The notes beneath the pieces were generated by a model that saw nothing but the letters and a program-made list of their open reading frames with translations, did no database searches and was not told the DNA's origin. This document shows positions 13,701 to 25,700 of a stretch of DNA of 64,000 nucleotides, piece after piece; the first letter of the stretch is position 1, and the number at the start of each line of letters is the position of its first letter. The position numbers and the translations under genes are program-made. Source of the stretch: Hofstenia miamia (Eukaryota; Xenacoelomorpha; Acoela; Hofsteniidae); NCBI GenBank assembly GCA_900660155.1, contig CABFPE010000621.1:37649-101648 (forward strand), read 5' to 3'.

Positions 13701-16700
13701 AAGGTGACCTAGGTGACGGCTCAATGATGTCTGCGGCTAACAGAGCGTTTATATGTGCGATGACATGCGATCGTAAGTGTGGTGAGAGAGGACGCGGCTT
13801 CTTGACAACGTAAGGACGAAACTTCGTAAATGTGACGAAGGTGGCCTTTATTGAGTCTAGTCGTGGTGGCAACGGATGATGTTGGTGTAACCTGTTCCAA
13901 TCAACATCAAGTTTATCAAAGCGATATTCGGCAGGCGCGTTAGGATCTAGTATCTGAGGTTCTTCTGATATTCCTTGAGGGAATTCCATATGCTCTGCTA
14001 AGCTATGCTCTGAAACGTTGTCATTGTGATCGCTTTGAAGATCATCTTCTTGATCATCAAGCGAGATGCGGTGCCTAGCTAAGAAAGAACGAAGTCTACT
14101 TAAAATGAGCTGCCGCGGAAAATGTGATAATTGTGTGTAGTAATCGAGGAAGGGCCTCTGCTCTGATAATGGGAGACGAGTAGCAATCTCATTGATCCAC
14201 ATGAGAAATCCAAGATCAATAACAGGTGAGGGCGTACGCTGCTCTGCATCTTCTATGCTTATAGTGTCTAATGAAGGCTGAGTTGAAGAGAGGAGCGCAT
14301 CTAGTACAGGTTCGAGAGGAGAAACAGGTAAATCTTCGATTACAGTAGACTCGGGCGCAAGGATTGTTGAATCCGTAGAGTTAAGAGAGAGAGAGTAGAA
14401 TTAGCAACAGGAGTCTCACAGCCTGGCATAACGCCAGGACTTACTGGACTCAAAAAGAACGAACAATCTGGATCGGAGATAGTAAAATCCAAGATCGGAG
14501 AGAGAGACGGGCTACTCCTTTTTACTGGACTGCTGCTTTTTGCGACTGGACTGCTTTCGTTTGGTTTTTGTGAATCATGGAGCGGGCTGCGGTAAGTGGT
14601 CAATTCCGAGCTGCAAGAGGGAGACATCCTTAGTTGCGGAGATTGTGGCATCCCATCCATACCATTGTGATGAGATAAGGACCCGGAGTCGGTATGAGAC
14701 GTCGCATTGATTGCGTAATCGAGGTGTTGATAATCCTTGAGGAGGTTCTGGAGAAGGATAAGTTCTCTTCGATCTCTTCCTCTGCAATGCGGTAGCTGTA
14801 ATGTGTCAGTAATCTGTTGCGACAATGTTCCGAGATCTGCAGTACTGAAGGGATGAGTGGCAATGACAGTGGGGATGTTGCTCTGAGTAGGAGTAAGATT
14901 TGTCGGACAATTGCCACAATCGCGACGAGTGTGGGCCTGTCGAATGTTTCCATGTAAAATTAATTGCTCGAGGTGATGGATGGATGCTGCTAAGGTTTCA
15001 AGAGTTAACTGAGGCTGAATATCGGCGTCTGAATGAGGTTCGGTGTCGGTAGTGGTACAAGATTGCGAGGGAGTAGTTTTCTTCTGAGATTTGCTGCGTG
15101 TATTCTGAGACATATAGCAAACTGAGCGGAATAGAGTCGGACGTCTGTGGATCGGCGTAAACAAAATTTATTCTCTTATTCCAATGCTGTCAAAACAGGT
15201 ACTAAATTAACACTACCTTTCATGCCTATTTATAGTCATTACAATAAGCCTTCAATATGTTGACCACCTTGGGCGGAGAAGACTGTGAAACGGGAAATGC
15301 AGCTTTCTAGGGTTCTTTGGAGCATAGCTTGATCAACATCTTGGCAGGCTTTTGTGATGGCTTGCTTGAGACTGTCAATATTTTCATGATGAGTAGCATA
15401 AACGAGATTCTTAATATGCCTCCATAAGAAAAAGTCAAGGGGAGTTAGATTAGGACTTCTTGGAGGCCATGAAACCCATCCACCTCGACCAATCCAACGC
15501 TGTGGAAAAGTGGAATTCAAGAAATTCCGGACATCACTTCTCCAATGAGGTAGTGCGCCGTCTTGTTGAAAGAAAGATCGGCTAAAGCACCGTCGTCTTT
15601 TTAACTCCGGAATAAAATAAGTTTGGAGCATTTCCAGAGAGTCCACTGATTTCACCGTTTCATTAGGAAAGAAAAACGGACCGATGAGTTTCTTTGATGA
15701 CATTGCCACCCAAACATTCACTTTAAGAGATGCTCGAGGAACTGTGGTGAAGTTGTTTGGATTCTCATACCCCCAAAGGATGCAATTGTGTTTGTTAACT
15801 CGCCCCGTTAGATGAAACGTAGCTTCATCGGACCAAAACACATTCAGTAAGAACTCATCGTCTTCTTGGTGCAATTCATCACACATTGCCTTGCGGGCGC
15901 AGAAGTCTTCCTCACTGAGTTCTTGAAGTACACTTAACACATATGGTTTCATTTAGTTCTCACGTAAAATATTTGAGATACTGCCAATGGATATGTCCAT
16001 CTCACGTGAAACGCGCCGAATAGACAATGAGGGTTCATTTTCGAATTGTTCAACCACTTTTTCCCGATCAATTTCTCTTAGCGTCTGCCACACTACCAGT
16101 TTCTTTAAACTGGGTATATAATGACAATATTGTTTTGTCGGATGGAGGTGTTGTTGAGAAATCATGCCGGCATTTGCGCTGAAGAGACACAACAGACTGC
16201 AGAGAGTGATATTCCAACACGATATAAACTCGTTCTTGTGTGGTCAGCATTTCTGAAATGAAAGTGAATGACGCATTTGCAAATATGTACAAACTTACAC
16301 CTATGATACGCATTATGATATGTAATGCCACGTTCACGGGTTATTAAATTGCTGTCTGTGAGTGTCTGAAATCAACATATATTGTATATCTCATTGTGCA
16401 TTTTTTATTGTGAACATTATCTAAAATGGAATTTGTGTGAATTTAAATGATATAATGTAATTAGGAATTTGTACCTAAAATTTGATTTACCATTGATTTT
16501 GGATTTGTGGTAGAATTGGTCGTAAATTCTATTTCATGTTTAATTTGTCATGCATATTATTATTTTTTATAAAGTCTATTGGTAGTTGGTTCTGAAATGC
16601 ACTGGAATAAAAGTTTTTTATCATTATTTTTGCATAATATCGCTACAGAATTTTGATAAAATGGAATTCATTGTTCTGTATCATACAATGCAACTAAATG

Positions 16701-19700
16701 TTATTAAAATGAAATCAAAATCTAAAGAAAATGTAATACAGTCACTTCTGCCTGAATATGAGATATTGAACTAAAGTATTCAACTTGTCACTAATATACT
16801 TTTTATCGCATTGAGTAAACCTGGGTTCCATATGACGGCTCCGACTCCATATGCATTGGTAATGCAGTTTTGTCGAGCGATTTCATTAAATTTCATAGAA
16901 GTTTTTATATTCTTTACAACTTCAAATATTTATCGCACATCATTATTCCTTATTTCTAAATTTATTTCGTTACTCTGTATACTCATAGTTATGCATTTGT
17001 AAGAATTTACAATATGGGTTATGGGTCAGATATTTTGATGTGCTCATGAAATGATGTATAACTTAAACTTATAGTGGTGATATATCTTACACTTAAGCTT
17101 ATCCAGTGTCTTCATTCTGGTAAATTTTGTAATGTTTAGATTGATGGACCCAGTTCTCTGACAGTGCTTCTCTCCTGTATGAAAGATCTCGCGGCATGCG
17201 AGGAGCCTGTCATTTCAAATGTCACTGATTCTTTCCAAAGCGATCATCCACTGATTCACTTTACACATAATCAAAGGTAGAAATCCAATAATTTAAGAGT
17301 GATTTTTGAATTCTAAACCTATCACTCATAGTGACTTTTTCTCATTCAACTTTTGTATTTTGGTTTTGATGGCTTTAGGAGAAATAGCATTCTAAGATTA
17401 TCACGCTGTTTTTCTAAGTTCTGGCAGTTATAAATTTCCAGTGATCAGTGTGCTATAAATCATCCATATACTGGTCATGGCCATTGTGCTGATAGGAACG
17501 TAATTGTCTCTTTTATTTTATCTATGGAATTTTTTTCTGATATTTTCAAAGGACTGATGTCTGCGCATTATCACTGATAAAAATGAATTTGCTGTCATTT
17601 TTGCAGGAGTTGAGATTTGTTAAATAACCATTTTCGGTCAGTAACATCAATATTTCTTCCCAAGCCAAGATTTCTCTTTTCCGAAAGTACTGCCTACTAG
17701 TCAGGCACTCGGAGGCAGCGGCTCAACCGGCTGGAATCTGAACAAAATCCAAATGTTTTCATAAATTCATTTACAAAACACATTGCGTACAATTACCATA
17801 CTTTTAGAAAATACCAGGGAACTGTTTTTCAATATTAATTATGCTAATGGATTTACAATCTCCGCTGTTGAGCGATGGTAGAAATTGTCGCTGCACATCC
17901 AAGGGTAATAGCTGCACATCCAAGTGTAATAGCTGCACATCCAAGGGTAATAGCTGCACATCCAAGGGTAATAGCTGCACATCCAAGTGTATGTATTCGT
18001 TTAAAGAATAGAATTTAGAAGTGGTCGGCAAGTGAAAACGTGCTTGAGTTTGTCAAGCGCATGTCTCTCTCTGGGGACTGTGCGACAAGAGATTAGGTGT
18101 GTAAATATCAACACAGGAATCTTATCACTAGAAATAGATTCAATTGACAGAAGTAGAGGACCTTTTGATTGGGAAGCTGTAATTGCGATTTGAGGACCTT
18201 TGAAGAAGGTTCAATAGTTTCTATACTTTTTTGACGCCGGTCAATGGCATCACGATTTTCGGGGATTTTGTGAATCAAATGGGTAATTATAAGAAAATTT
18301 TTTCAAGTGTTTTGATTAACCAGTTATGTGATTTGGTTTGATGCATGCTATGTCAAACTCATTTATTGATTAAAAACAACGATTTTTCAGCAAATTTACG
18401 ATAGTTGTTCAGAAGATTATTTTTGCTTCCTAGTTTGTTTTGTCCTTAATTTCTATCGTCAGTATTAGTTTGTTATAACATTTGTGGAAATTACATAATT
18501 TTTATAGTGATTTTTTTAGCAAGATATAATAGTCCTATTGTAACGAATATTAGGCCTCTACCAAGCTAAACTTAAGTAATGGAAACGCGCAATGTGAAGT
18601 ATACTCTAACCATGCAAGTCAGTGATATAGTAACACCAAACTAATTGTTTGTGTTGTGTACAGAAAAAGACAAAAAAGGCATTTTTCGCAACCTTTAACA
18701 CCATTAATAGTGCAAAATTGAACCATGAATGATAAAACCTTCGATAAGAGAATTTTGATTATTTAAAAAACTCATAGTGAGTATTATTTAATTTTCAACT
18801 GGGAACTCTGCACTTGTCAAATATTCGACTACTCCTTTCAATTATTTCAATTACAGATTTCTTTCTACAAAATGGCATACGTTATATGTTGTATTTAGTG
18901 GTTTATCATGCGATCTTTCTCTTACTTCTTACAGCGCAACATTCACCAGTCGTGTCTTACGATGGTTGTTTCAGCAGGATTCGCGAGTTCCAATCTTGAA
19001 TGCTGCCGCCAGATACTTCGCCGAGGTAATCCTTACTTCANGATTTTTTTAGCAAGATATAATAGTCCTATTGTAACGAATATTAGGCCTCTACCAAGCT
19101 AAACTTAAGTAATGGAAACGCGCAATGTGCAGAATACTCTAACCATTGAAGTCAGTGATATAGCAACACCAAACTAATTGTTTGTGTTGTGTACAGAAAA
19201 AGACAAAAAAGGCATTTTTCGCAATCTTTAACACCATTAATAGTGCAAAATTGAACCATAAATGATAAAACCTTCAATAAGATAATTTTGAGTATTGTTT
19301 AATTTTCAACTGGGAACTCTCCACTTGTCAAATATTCTACTACTCCTTACAATTATTTCAATTACAGATTTCTTTCTACAAAATGGCATACGTTATATGT
19401 TGTATTTAGTGGTTTATCATGTGATCTTTCTCTTACTTCTTACAGCGCAACATTCACCAGTCGTGTCTTACGATGGTTGTTTCAGCAGGATTCGCGAGTT
19501 CCAATCTTGAATGCTGCCGCCAGATACTTCGCCGAGGTAATCCTTACTTCATCGGCTTTTTGTACACTGAGGCCATACCACACTAACAGTATAGTTTCGA
19601 TTTTCAAATTCAGTGTCTTTTAGGTCCATGGATTTACTGGCGAGAACAAAGAATTTTTGCGGCCTATCTGTTTTACTATGATGATGCTACATTTTCTTCA

Positions 19701-22700
19701 GAAATTAAGTAAACCGGTTCTGCCTCACTTAGAAACGGTAATCAAATCGATTATATACTTTGATTCAACCATTTATTTTCATTACCCAATATGTGCATTT
19801 CAAATACGATTTTTTTCAAAAATAAATAGTAAATAAAATTTTTAAAAAATTAACATATAATGAATTTGAATTGTGTTCGAAATTTGAAAATTTCTGAATT
19901 GCTTAATAGCATTAATAAAAAATTATTATCGAGTACCGGGAAAAATTTTCGGATTTCGGGTAATAAATTTTTTTTTGTCAGGTAGATACGGCATTAAGGA
20001 ACTCTACCTGCAAATCGCTAATACTTCAACAGGATTACTTTAGCACATATTTATATATTTTCAAAAACTGAATGTGCTCTTTTTTAGTTCATATACATTC
20101 CTTTGAATGTGCCGATTGATGATCACACAGTGATGGAAGAAACCGTATCTACGTTGGAGGTTTGCTTTCGAATTAGAATTTTTAAATCTAAAGTTAATTA
20201 AAAATACAAATTCCCCTCTCGAAATGCTCTTGTATTTTAAAGACGTTATTGATGACTATCCACTTACGTTTAGAAGTGTTCATTCAAAAGTGAAAACAAG
20301 GACAGCGTTGGTGCATTGTGGCTGCAGTTTCTTTATTACTACGCATCTTCAGATTATCTCGAAATCATACAGCTTCGCACGAAAACCCCCATCTCCAAAA
20401 AGACCGCATGGACTGAGCGCAAGTGGAAAATGCGCCGCATTATGATCGAAGGTCATTCTAATAAATTATTATTTCAAATTTCGGCACTTTAAGCTATAGT
20501 TAAAACGTCTTCTTCTTCCCCGCCAAATAGTTAAAACCACAATGAACCTCAATTTAATATTTGGCTTTTATTTGGGTCTTTCCATAAAAATTGAATATCA
20601 CTTTTCTATTAGATCCTTGTAATCCCCTTCACGATCTTGCAAAGTCTCTGAAGCGATGGCCTCATTTCAATTATACAATATTTTGCATCATTGCTGCATT
20701 CCGTTATTTCTCCTCCTCGGGTGAATCATCAGGTTGGATCTTCGATTGCTTGTTGATTATATCGTTTTTCCAAATATTCATTTCCTAATCGCTTAGAATC
20801 GTGTTAATTTTAATATAGGTAGTTTTTTAAGATGCCAATGGCGGACAACCCACATATCAATTTAAGATGTCAAAGCAGATGACAGAATTCGATTTCGACC
20901 TAACCATCAGATGTAAAGTCTGTGCAAAAGATGGTCATCATGAGAAGGTAGAATTTATTCATAAACTAGTGGAAGTTTTCACATTTTACAAAATTCATTG
21001 CTTCATAACTTTTCACGAAAATTGACCAAGCACTAAGTTTATTATATCAAAATATACGAATTAGAAAGGGTTTAACATTTTTTTTGAAAATTGTATAAGA
21101 AGATTGATATTTTTGTAAATTGATTACGGACAGCTTTTTAATTCTCATTAATTTCAAGTGGAATAATTAGAATATTTAAGCAACAAATGTATTTATTAAT
21201 GGATGAAGACTAAGATAGCATCTATAATTATTAATTAGAGAATTTTTTTTCTGGTGACGGGTATACATTAGAAACTCCTTCCTTTTTTAAACCTTAGAAA
21301 CGGCAGCCTTTTTCCTTAGAGGCGCCCTGAGGGTTGAATCAAGTGAAGAAAGGCTATCGAAAATCAAGACCTCAAATTCCTTGCGGATTCTACACTAAGA
21401 ACCTCAACATCATAGTGATTATGGACCAATGTTATAGTTAACTTTCTAACTTAAATCCAATTACTAATATAATATTTCCATGACATATTAGCAATGTTTA
21501 AACCATCTCGAACTACAAAATAATAATACTCCTAGGGATTCTGAAAAGGTGACTAATAATTTTCAATTGAATTTCAGTTACTTTTGTTTGTTTCTCAGTA
21601 TAAATCTTTGAACTACTATCAAATTTCCTCATTAACAGCGATTGTACGATAGTACTGATTTTGTGTAGTACGATTGGTAAACACCTAAATTCGTCCCACT
21701 TTTTTTGAAATATGTAATTAGAAACAAGATTTCAACGCTTACCAAGACGCATATGAAATCACGTGTACTATGGGCGCAATTGAAAATTATATTCTCAGAT
21801 AAAAAAAATAATCTAAATGGGCCATGCAGATGACAATACTATTGGCACAACATAATAAAGGAATCATTTTTCTGTCGTCATAAGGGTGTAGGAGTGTGAT
21901 GATAGACTGAGGTTTTTCTATCCTAGGAGAAACTGAATTGCATTTCTTAAGAGAATATCTCCTACCTTTTTCGCACCTCATGCATGACATTGACAGCGTT
22001 TCAGCATGACCCGCAAGCATTCAAACAGGTAGGGTCACCAAAGAGTTTTTTTTGCACCGAAATATAAGCACCATGAAATTNNNNNNNNNNNNNNNNNNNN
22101 NNNNNNNNNNNNNNNNNNNNNNNNNNNNNNNNNNNNNNNNNNNNNNNNNNNNNNNNNNNNNNNNNNNNNNNNNNNNNNNNNNNNNNNNNNNNNNNNNNNN
22201 NNNNNNNNNNNNNNNNNNNNNNNNNNNNNNNNNNNNNNNNNNNNNNNNNNNNNNNNNNNNNNNNNNNNNNNNNNNNNNNNNNNNNNNNNNNNNNNNNNNN
22301 NNNNNNNNNNNNNNNNNNNNNNNNNNNNNNNNNNNNNNNNNNNNNNNNNNNNNNNNNNNNNNNNNNNNNNNNNNNNNNNNNNNNNNNNNNNNNNNNNNNN
22401 NNNNNNNNNNNNNNNNNNNNNNNNNNNNNNNNNNNNNNNNNNNNNNNNNNNNNNNNNNNNNNNNNNNNNNNNNNNNNNNNNNNNNNNNNNNNNNNNNNNN
22501 NNNNNNNNNNNNNNNNNNNNNNNNNNNNNNNNNNNNNNNNNNNNNNNNNNNNNNNNNNNNNNNNNNNNNNNNNNNNNNNNNNNNNNNNNNNNNNNNNNNN
22601 NNNNNNNNNNNNNNNNNNNNNNNNNNNNNNNNNNNNNNNNNNNNNNNNNNNNNNNNNNNNNNNNNNNNNNNNNNNNNNNNNNNNNNNNNNNNNNNNNNNN

Positions 22701-25700
22701 NNNNNNNNNNNNNNNNNNNNNNNNNNNNNNNNNNNNNNNNNNNNNNNNNNNNNNNNNNNNNNNNNNNNNNNNNNNNNNNNNNNNNNNNNNNNNNNNNNNN
22801 NNNNNNNNNNNNNNNNNNNNNNNNNNNNNNNNNNNNNNNNNNNNNNNNNNNNNNNNNNNNNNNNNNNNNNNNNNNNNNNNNNNNNNNNNNNNNNNNNNNN
22901 NNNNNNNNNNNNNNNNNNNNNNNNNNNNNNNNNNNNNNNNNNNNNNNNNNNNNNNNNNNNNNNNNNNNNNNNNNNNNNNNNNNNNNNNNNNNNNNNNNNN
23001 NNNNNNNNNNNNNNNNNNNNNNNNNNNNNNNNNNNNNNNNNNNNNNNNNNNNNNNNNNNNNNNNNNNNNNNNNNNNNNNNCAGCGTTGGTGCATTGTGGT
23101 TGCAGTTTCTTTATTACTACGCATCTTCAGATTATCTCGAAATCATACAGCTTCGCACGAAAGCCCATATCTCCAAAAAGACCGCATGGACTGAACGCAA
23201 GTGGAAAATGCGCCGCATTATGATCGAAGGTCATTCTAATAAATTATTATTTCAAATTTCGGCACTTTAAGCTATAGTTAAAAACATGGAAAGTTTAAAA
23301 CGTCTTCTTCTTTCCCGCCAAATAATTAAAACCACAATGAACCTCAATTTAATGTTTGGCTTTTATTTGAGTCTTTGCATAAAAATCGAATATAACTTTT
23401 CTATTAGATCCTTGTAATCCCCTTCACGATCTTGCAAAGTCTCTGAAGCGATGGCCTCATTTCAATTATACAATATTTTGCATCATTGCTGCATTCCGTT
23501 ATTTCTCCTCCTCGGGTGAATCATCAGGTTGGATCTTCGATTGCGTATTGATTATATCGTTTTTCCAAATATTCATTTCCTAATCGCTTCGAATCGTGTT
23601 AATTTTAATATAGGTAGTTTTTTAAGATGCCAATGGCGGACAACCCACATATCAATTTAAGATGTCAAAGCAGATGACAGAATTCGATTTCGACCTAACC
23701 ATCAGATGTAAAGTCTGTGCAAAAGATGGTCATCATGAGAAGGTAGAATTTATTCATAAACTAGTGGAAGTTTTCACATTTTACAAAATTCATTGCTTCA
23801 TAACTTTTCACGAAACTTGTAAAGTAGGAATTTCAATTTCTTAAATAAGCCAATAATGCGAGGTTTTACCCTAAAATTGACCAAGCACTAATTCTATTAT
23901 ATCAAAATATACGAATTAGAAAGGGTTTAACATTTTTTTTGAAAATTGTATAAGAAGATTGATATTTTTGTAAATTGATTACGGACAGCTTTTTAATTCT
24001 CATTAATTTCAAGTGGAATAATTAGAATATTTAAGCAGCAAATGTATTTATTAATGGATGAAGACTAAGATAGCATCTATAATTATTAATTAGAGAATTT
24101 TTTTTCTGGTGACGGGTATACATTAGAAACTCCTTCCTTTTTTAAACCTTAGAAACGGCAGCCTTTTTCCTTAGAGGCCCCCTGAGGGTTGAATCAAATG
24201 AAGAAAGGCTATCGAAAATCAAGACCTCAAATTCCTTGCGGATTCTACACTAAGAACCTCAACATCATAGTGATTATGGACCAATGTTATAGTTAACTTT
24301 CTAACTTAAATCCAATTACTAATATAATATTTCCATGACATATTAGCAATGTTTAAACCTTCTCGAACTACAAAATAATAATACTCCTAGGGATTCTGAA
24401 AAGGTGACTAATTATTCTCAATTGAATTTCAGTTACTTTTGTTTGTTTCTCAGTATAAATCTTTGGACGACTATCAAATTTCCTCATTAACAGCGATTGT
24501 ACGATAGTACTGATTTTGTGTAGTACGATTGGTAAACACCTAAATTCATCCACTTTTTTTGAAATATGTAAAGAGAAACAAGATTTCAAAGCTTACCAAG
24601 GCGCATATGAAATCACGTGTACTATGGGCGCAATTGAAAATTATATTCTCAGATAAAAAAATTAATCTAAATGAGCCATGCAGATGACAATACTATTGGC
24701 ACAACATAATAAAGGAATCATTTTTCTGTCGTCATAAGGGTGTAGGAGTGTGATGATAGACTGAGGTTTTTCTATCCTAGGAGAAACTGAATTGAATTTC
24801 TTAAGAGAATATCTCCTACCTTTTGCGCACCTCATGCACGGCATTGACTACGTTGCAGCTTGACCCGCAAGCATTCAAACAGGTAGGGCCACCAAGGAAA
24901 TATAAGCACCATGAAATTACCAGCATTTTATGCGGACTTGAATCCAATTGAAAAAGTTTGGGTTAAACTTTCAAAAGGCGGATATGATGATGGTAGGCAA
25001 TTTAAATACATTGTGAAGCTGAAGTTAAGTATTTTACATGAGTGGGAGAAATTATTCACAGAATGCTAAAAATACTTGTTTTTCAGAAAAAACTGATGCA
25101 TTCAAGTTATTAAATGTAGTGGAAAACAATTAACTGTTAATTTTATTTGTAAGATCATTTACAATTATGTAAATCTTTAAACAAGCTGCTTTCTATAAAC
25201 TTCCGTAACTTTTTGCACAGGGTCAATTTAAAAAAGTCTGTTTTCATATTTAATTATTTCAGTTATTAAGCTCTTTTCCAGTCGTATATTTTGATATATT
25301 TTCGGGTAAACCGTCGCATTATTGGCTTAGTAATTTGGAAAAATTAGGATGTCCATAACCTTTTGAGACGCACACTATGTAGCCACTTTACAAACTTCGT
25401 GTACGCAATTACCAAGGATTGCTAACGAGAAGAATATACAACCAACTAGAACAGTGCAAAATAATGTGAAAGCTACAAAAAAAATTTTATTAAATTGATA
25501 AATTTAACTTTGTTGAATATTGATAATAGTTTTCTTGAATAGACATAAATATTGCACATTTCTGAAAGAGCAAAGTCAAATCTTCGCAAGTAGGAAAAAC
25601 AAAATTCAGTTTGTCCCCATATCTTTTAAGGATACTAGATGTGTTCAGATGTAGAAACGGAGAGGTAAATGTAATGTCTGCCTAACAGATTTGTATACCT

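Larger units (their letters stand above)
12328..16337 (-). mobile_element. Broken mariner relative carrying a retroelement insertion
   Basis: The right end read on the minus strand (plus-strand 12328 onward, acagggtgttcattaagtc preceded by a T) is a typical mariner terminal inverted repeat. The transposase reads on the minus strand from about 16262 to 15239. Between the terminal repeat and the transposase stop lies the retroelement 12498-15163. I could not find a matching inverted end beyond 16337, so the 5' end of the mariner is lost or strongly diverged. Confidence 0.75.
20303..22080 (+). repeat. Duplicated block A (exons 10-12 and intron)
   Basis: About 1.78 kb, closely matching 23081-24918. 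It runs into the 1000-N gap at 22081. Block B has a ~60-bp segment (around 23816-23876) missing from A at about 21018, and scattered substitutions. A round 1000-N gap between two near copies suggests two haplotypes of one locus placed in series. Confidence 0.9.
23081..24918 (+). repeat. Duplicated block B (exons 10-12 and intron)
   Basis: Partner of 20303-22080. This copy continues into unique sequence leading to exon 13, so it is the one linked to the downstream half of the gene. Confidence 0.9.

Noticed and set aside
14340-15164. ORF1 start at 15164
   Set aside because: The codon there is TTG at the very edge of the element; the first ATG is at 15113.
12423-15238. Ordinary LTR retrotransposon with 75-bp LTRs
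   Set aside because: No short duplication outside the repeats, no primer-binding site or polypurine tract, and no CA end. Kept only as an alternative in the findings.
17600-17700. Possible extra TUT4/7-like exon after 17276
   Set aside because: Every acceptor tried gives a stop in the required phase; the exon at 18857/19368 fits instead.
17804-18031. 75-codon minus-strand frame with LLPLDVQ repeats, or a CRISPR-like array
   Set aside because: It is a 21-bp minisatellite; units are directly adjacent with no unique spacers.
22021-23194. Frames of about 370-380 codons on both strands
   Set aside because: They span the 1000-N gap; no real codons inside.
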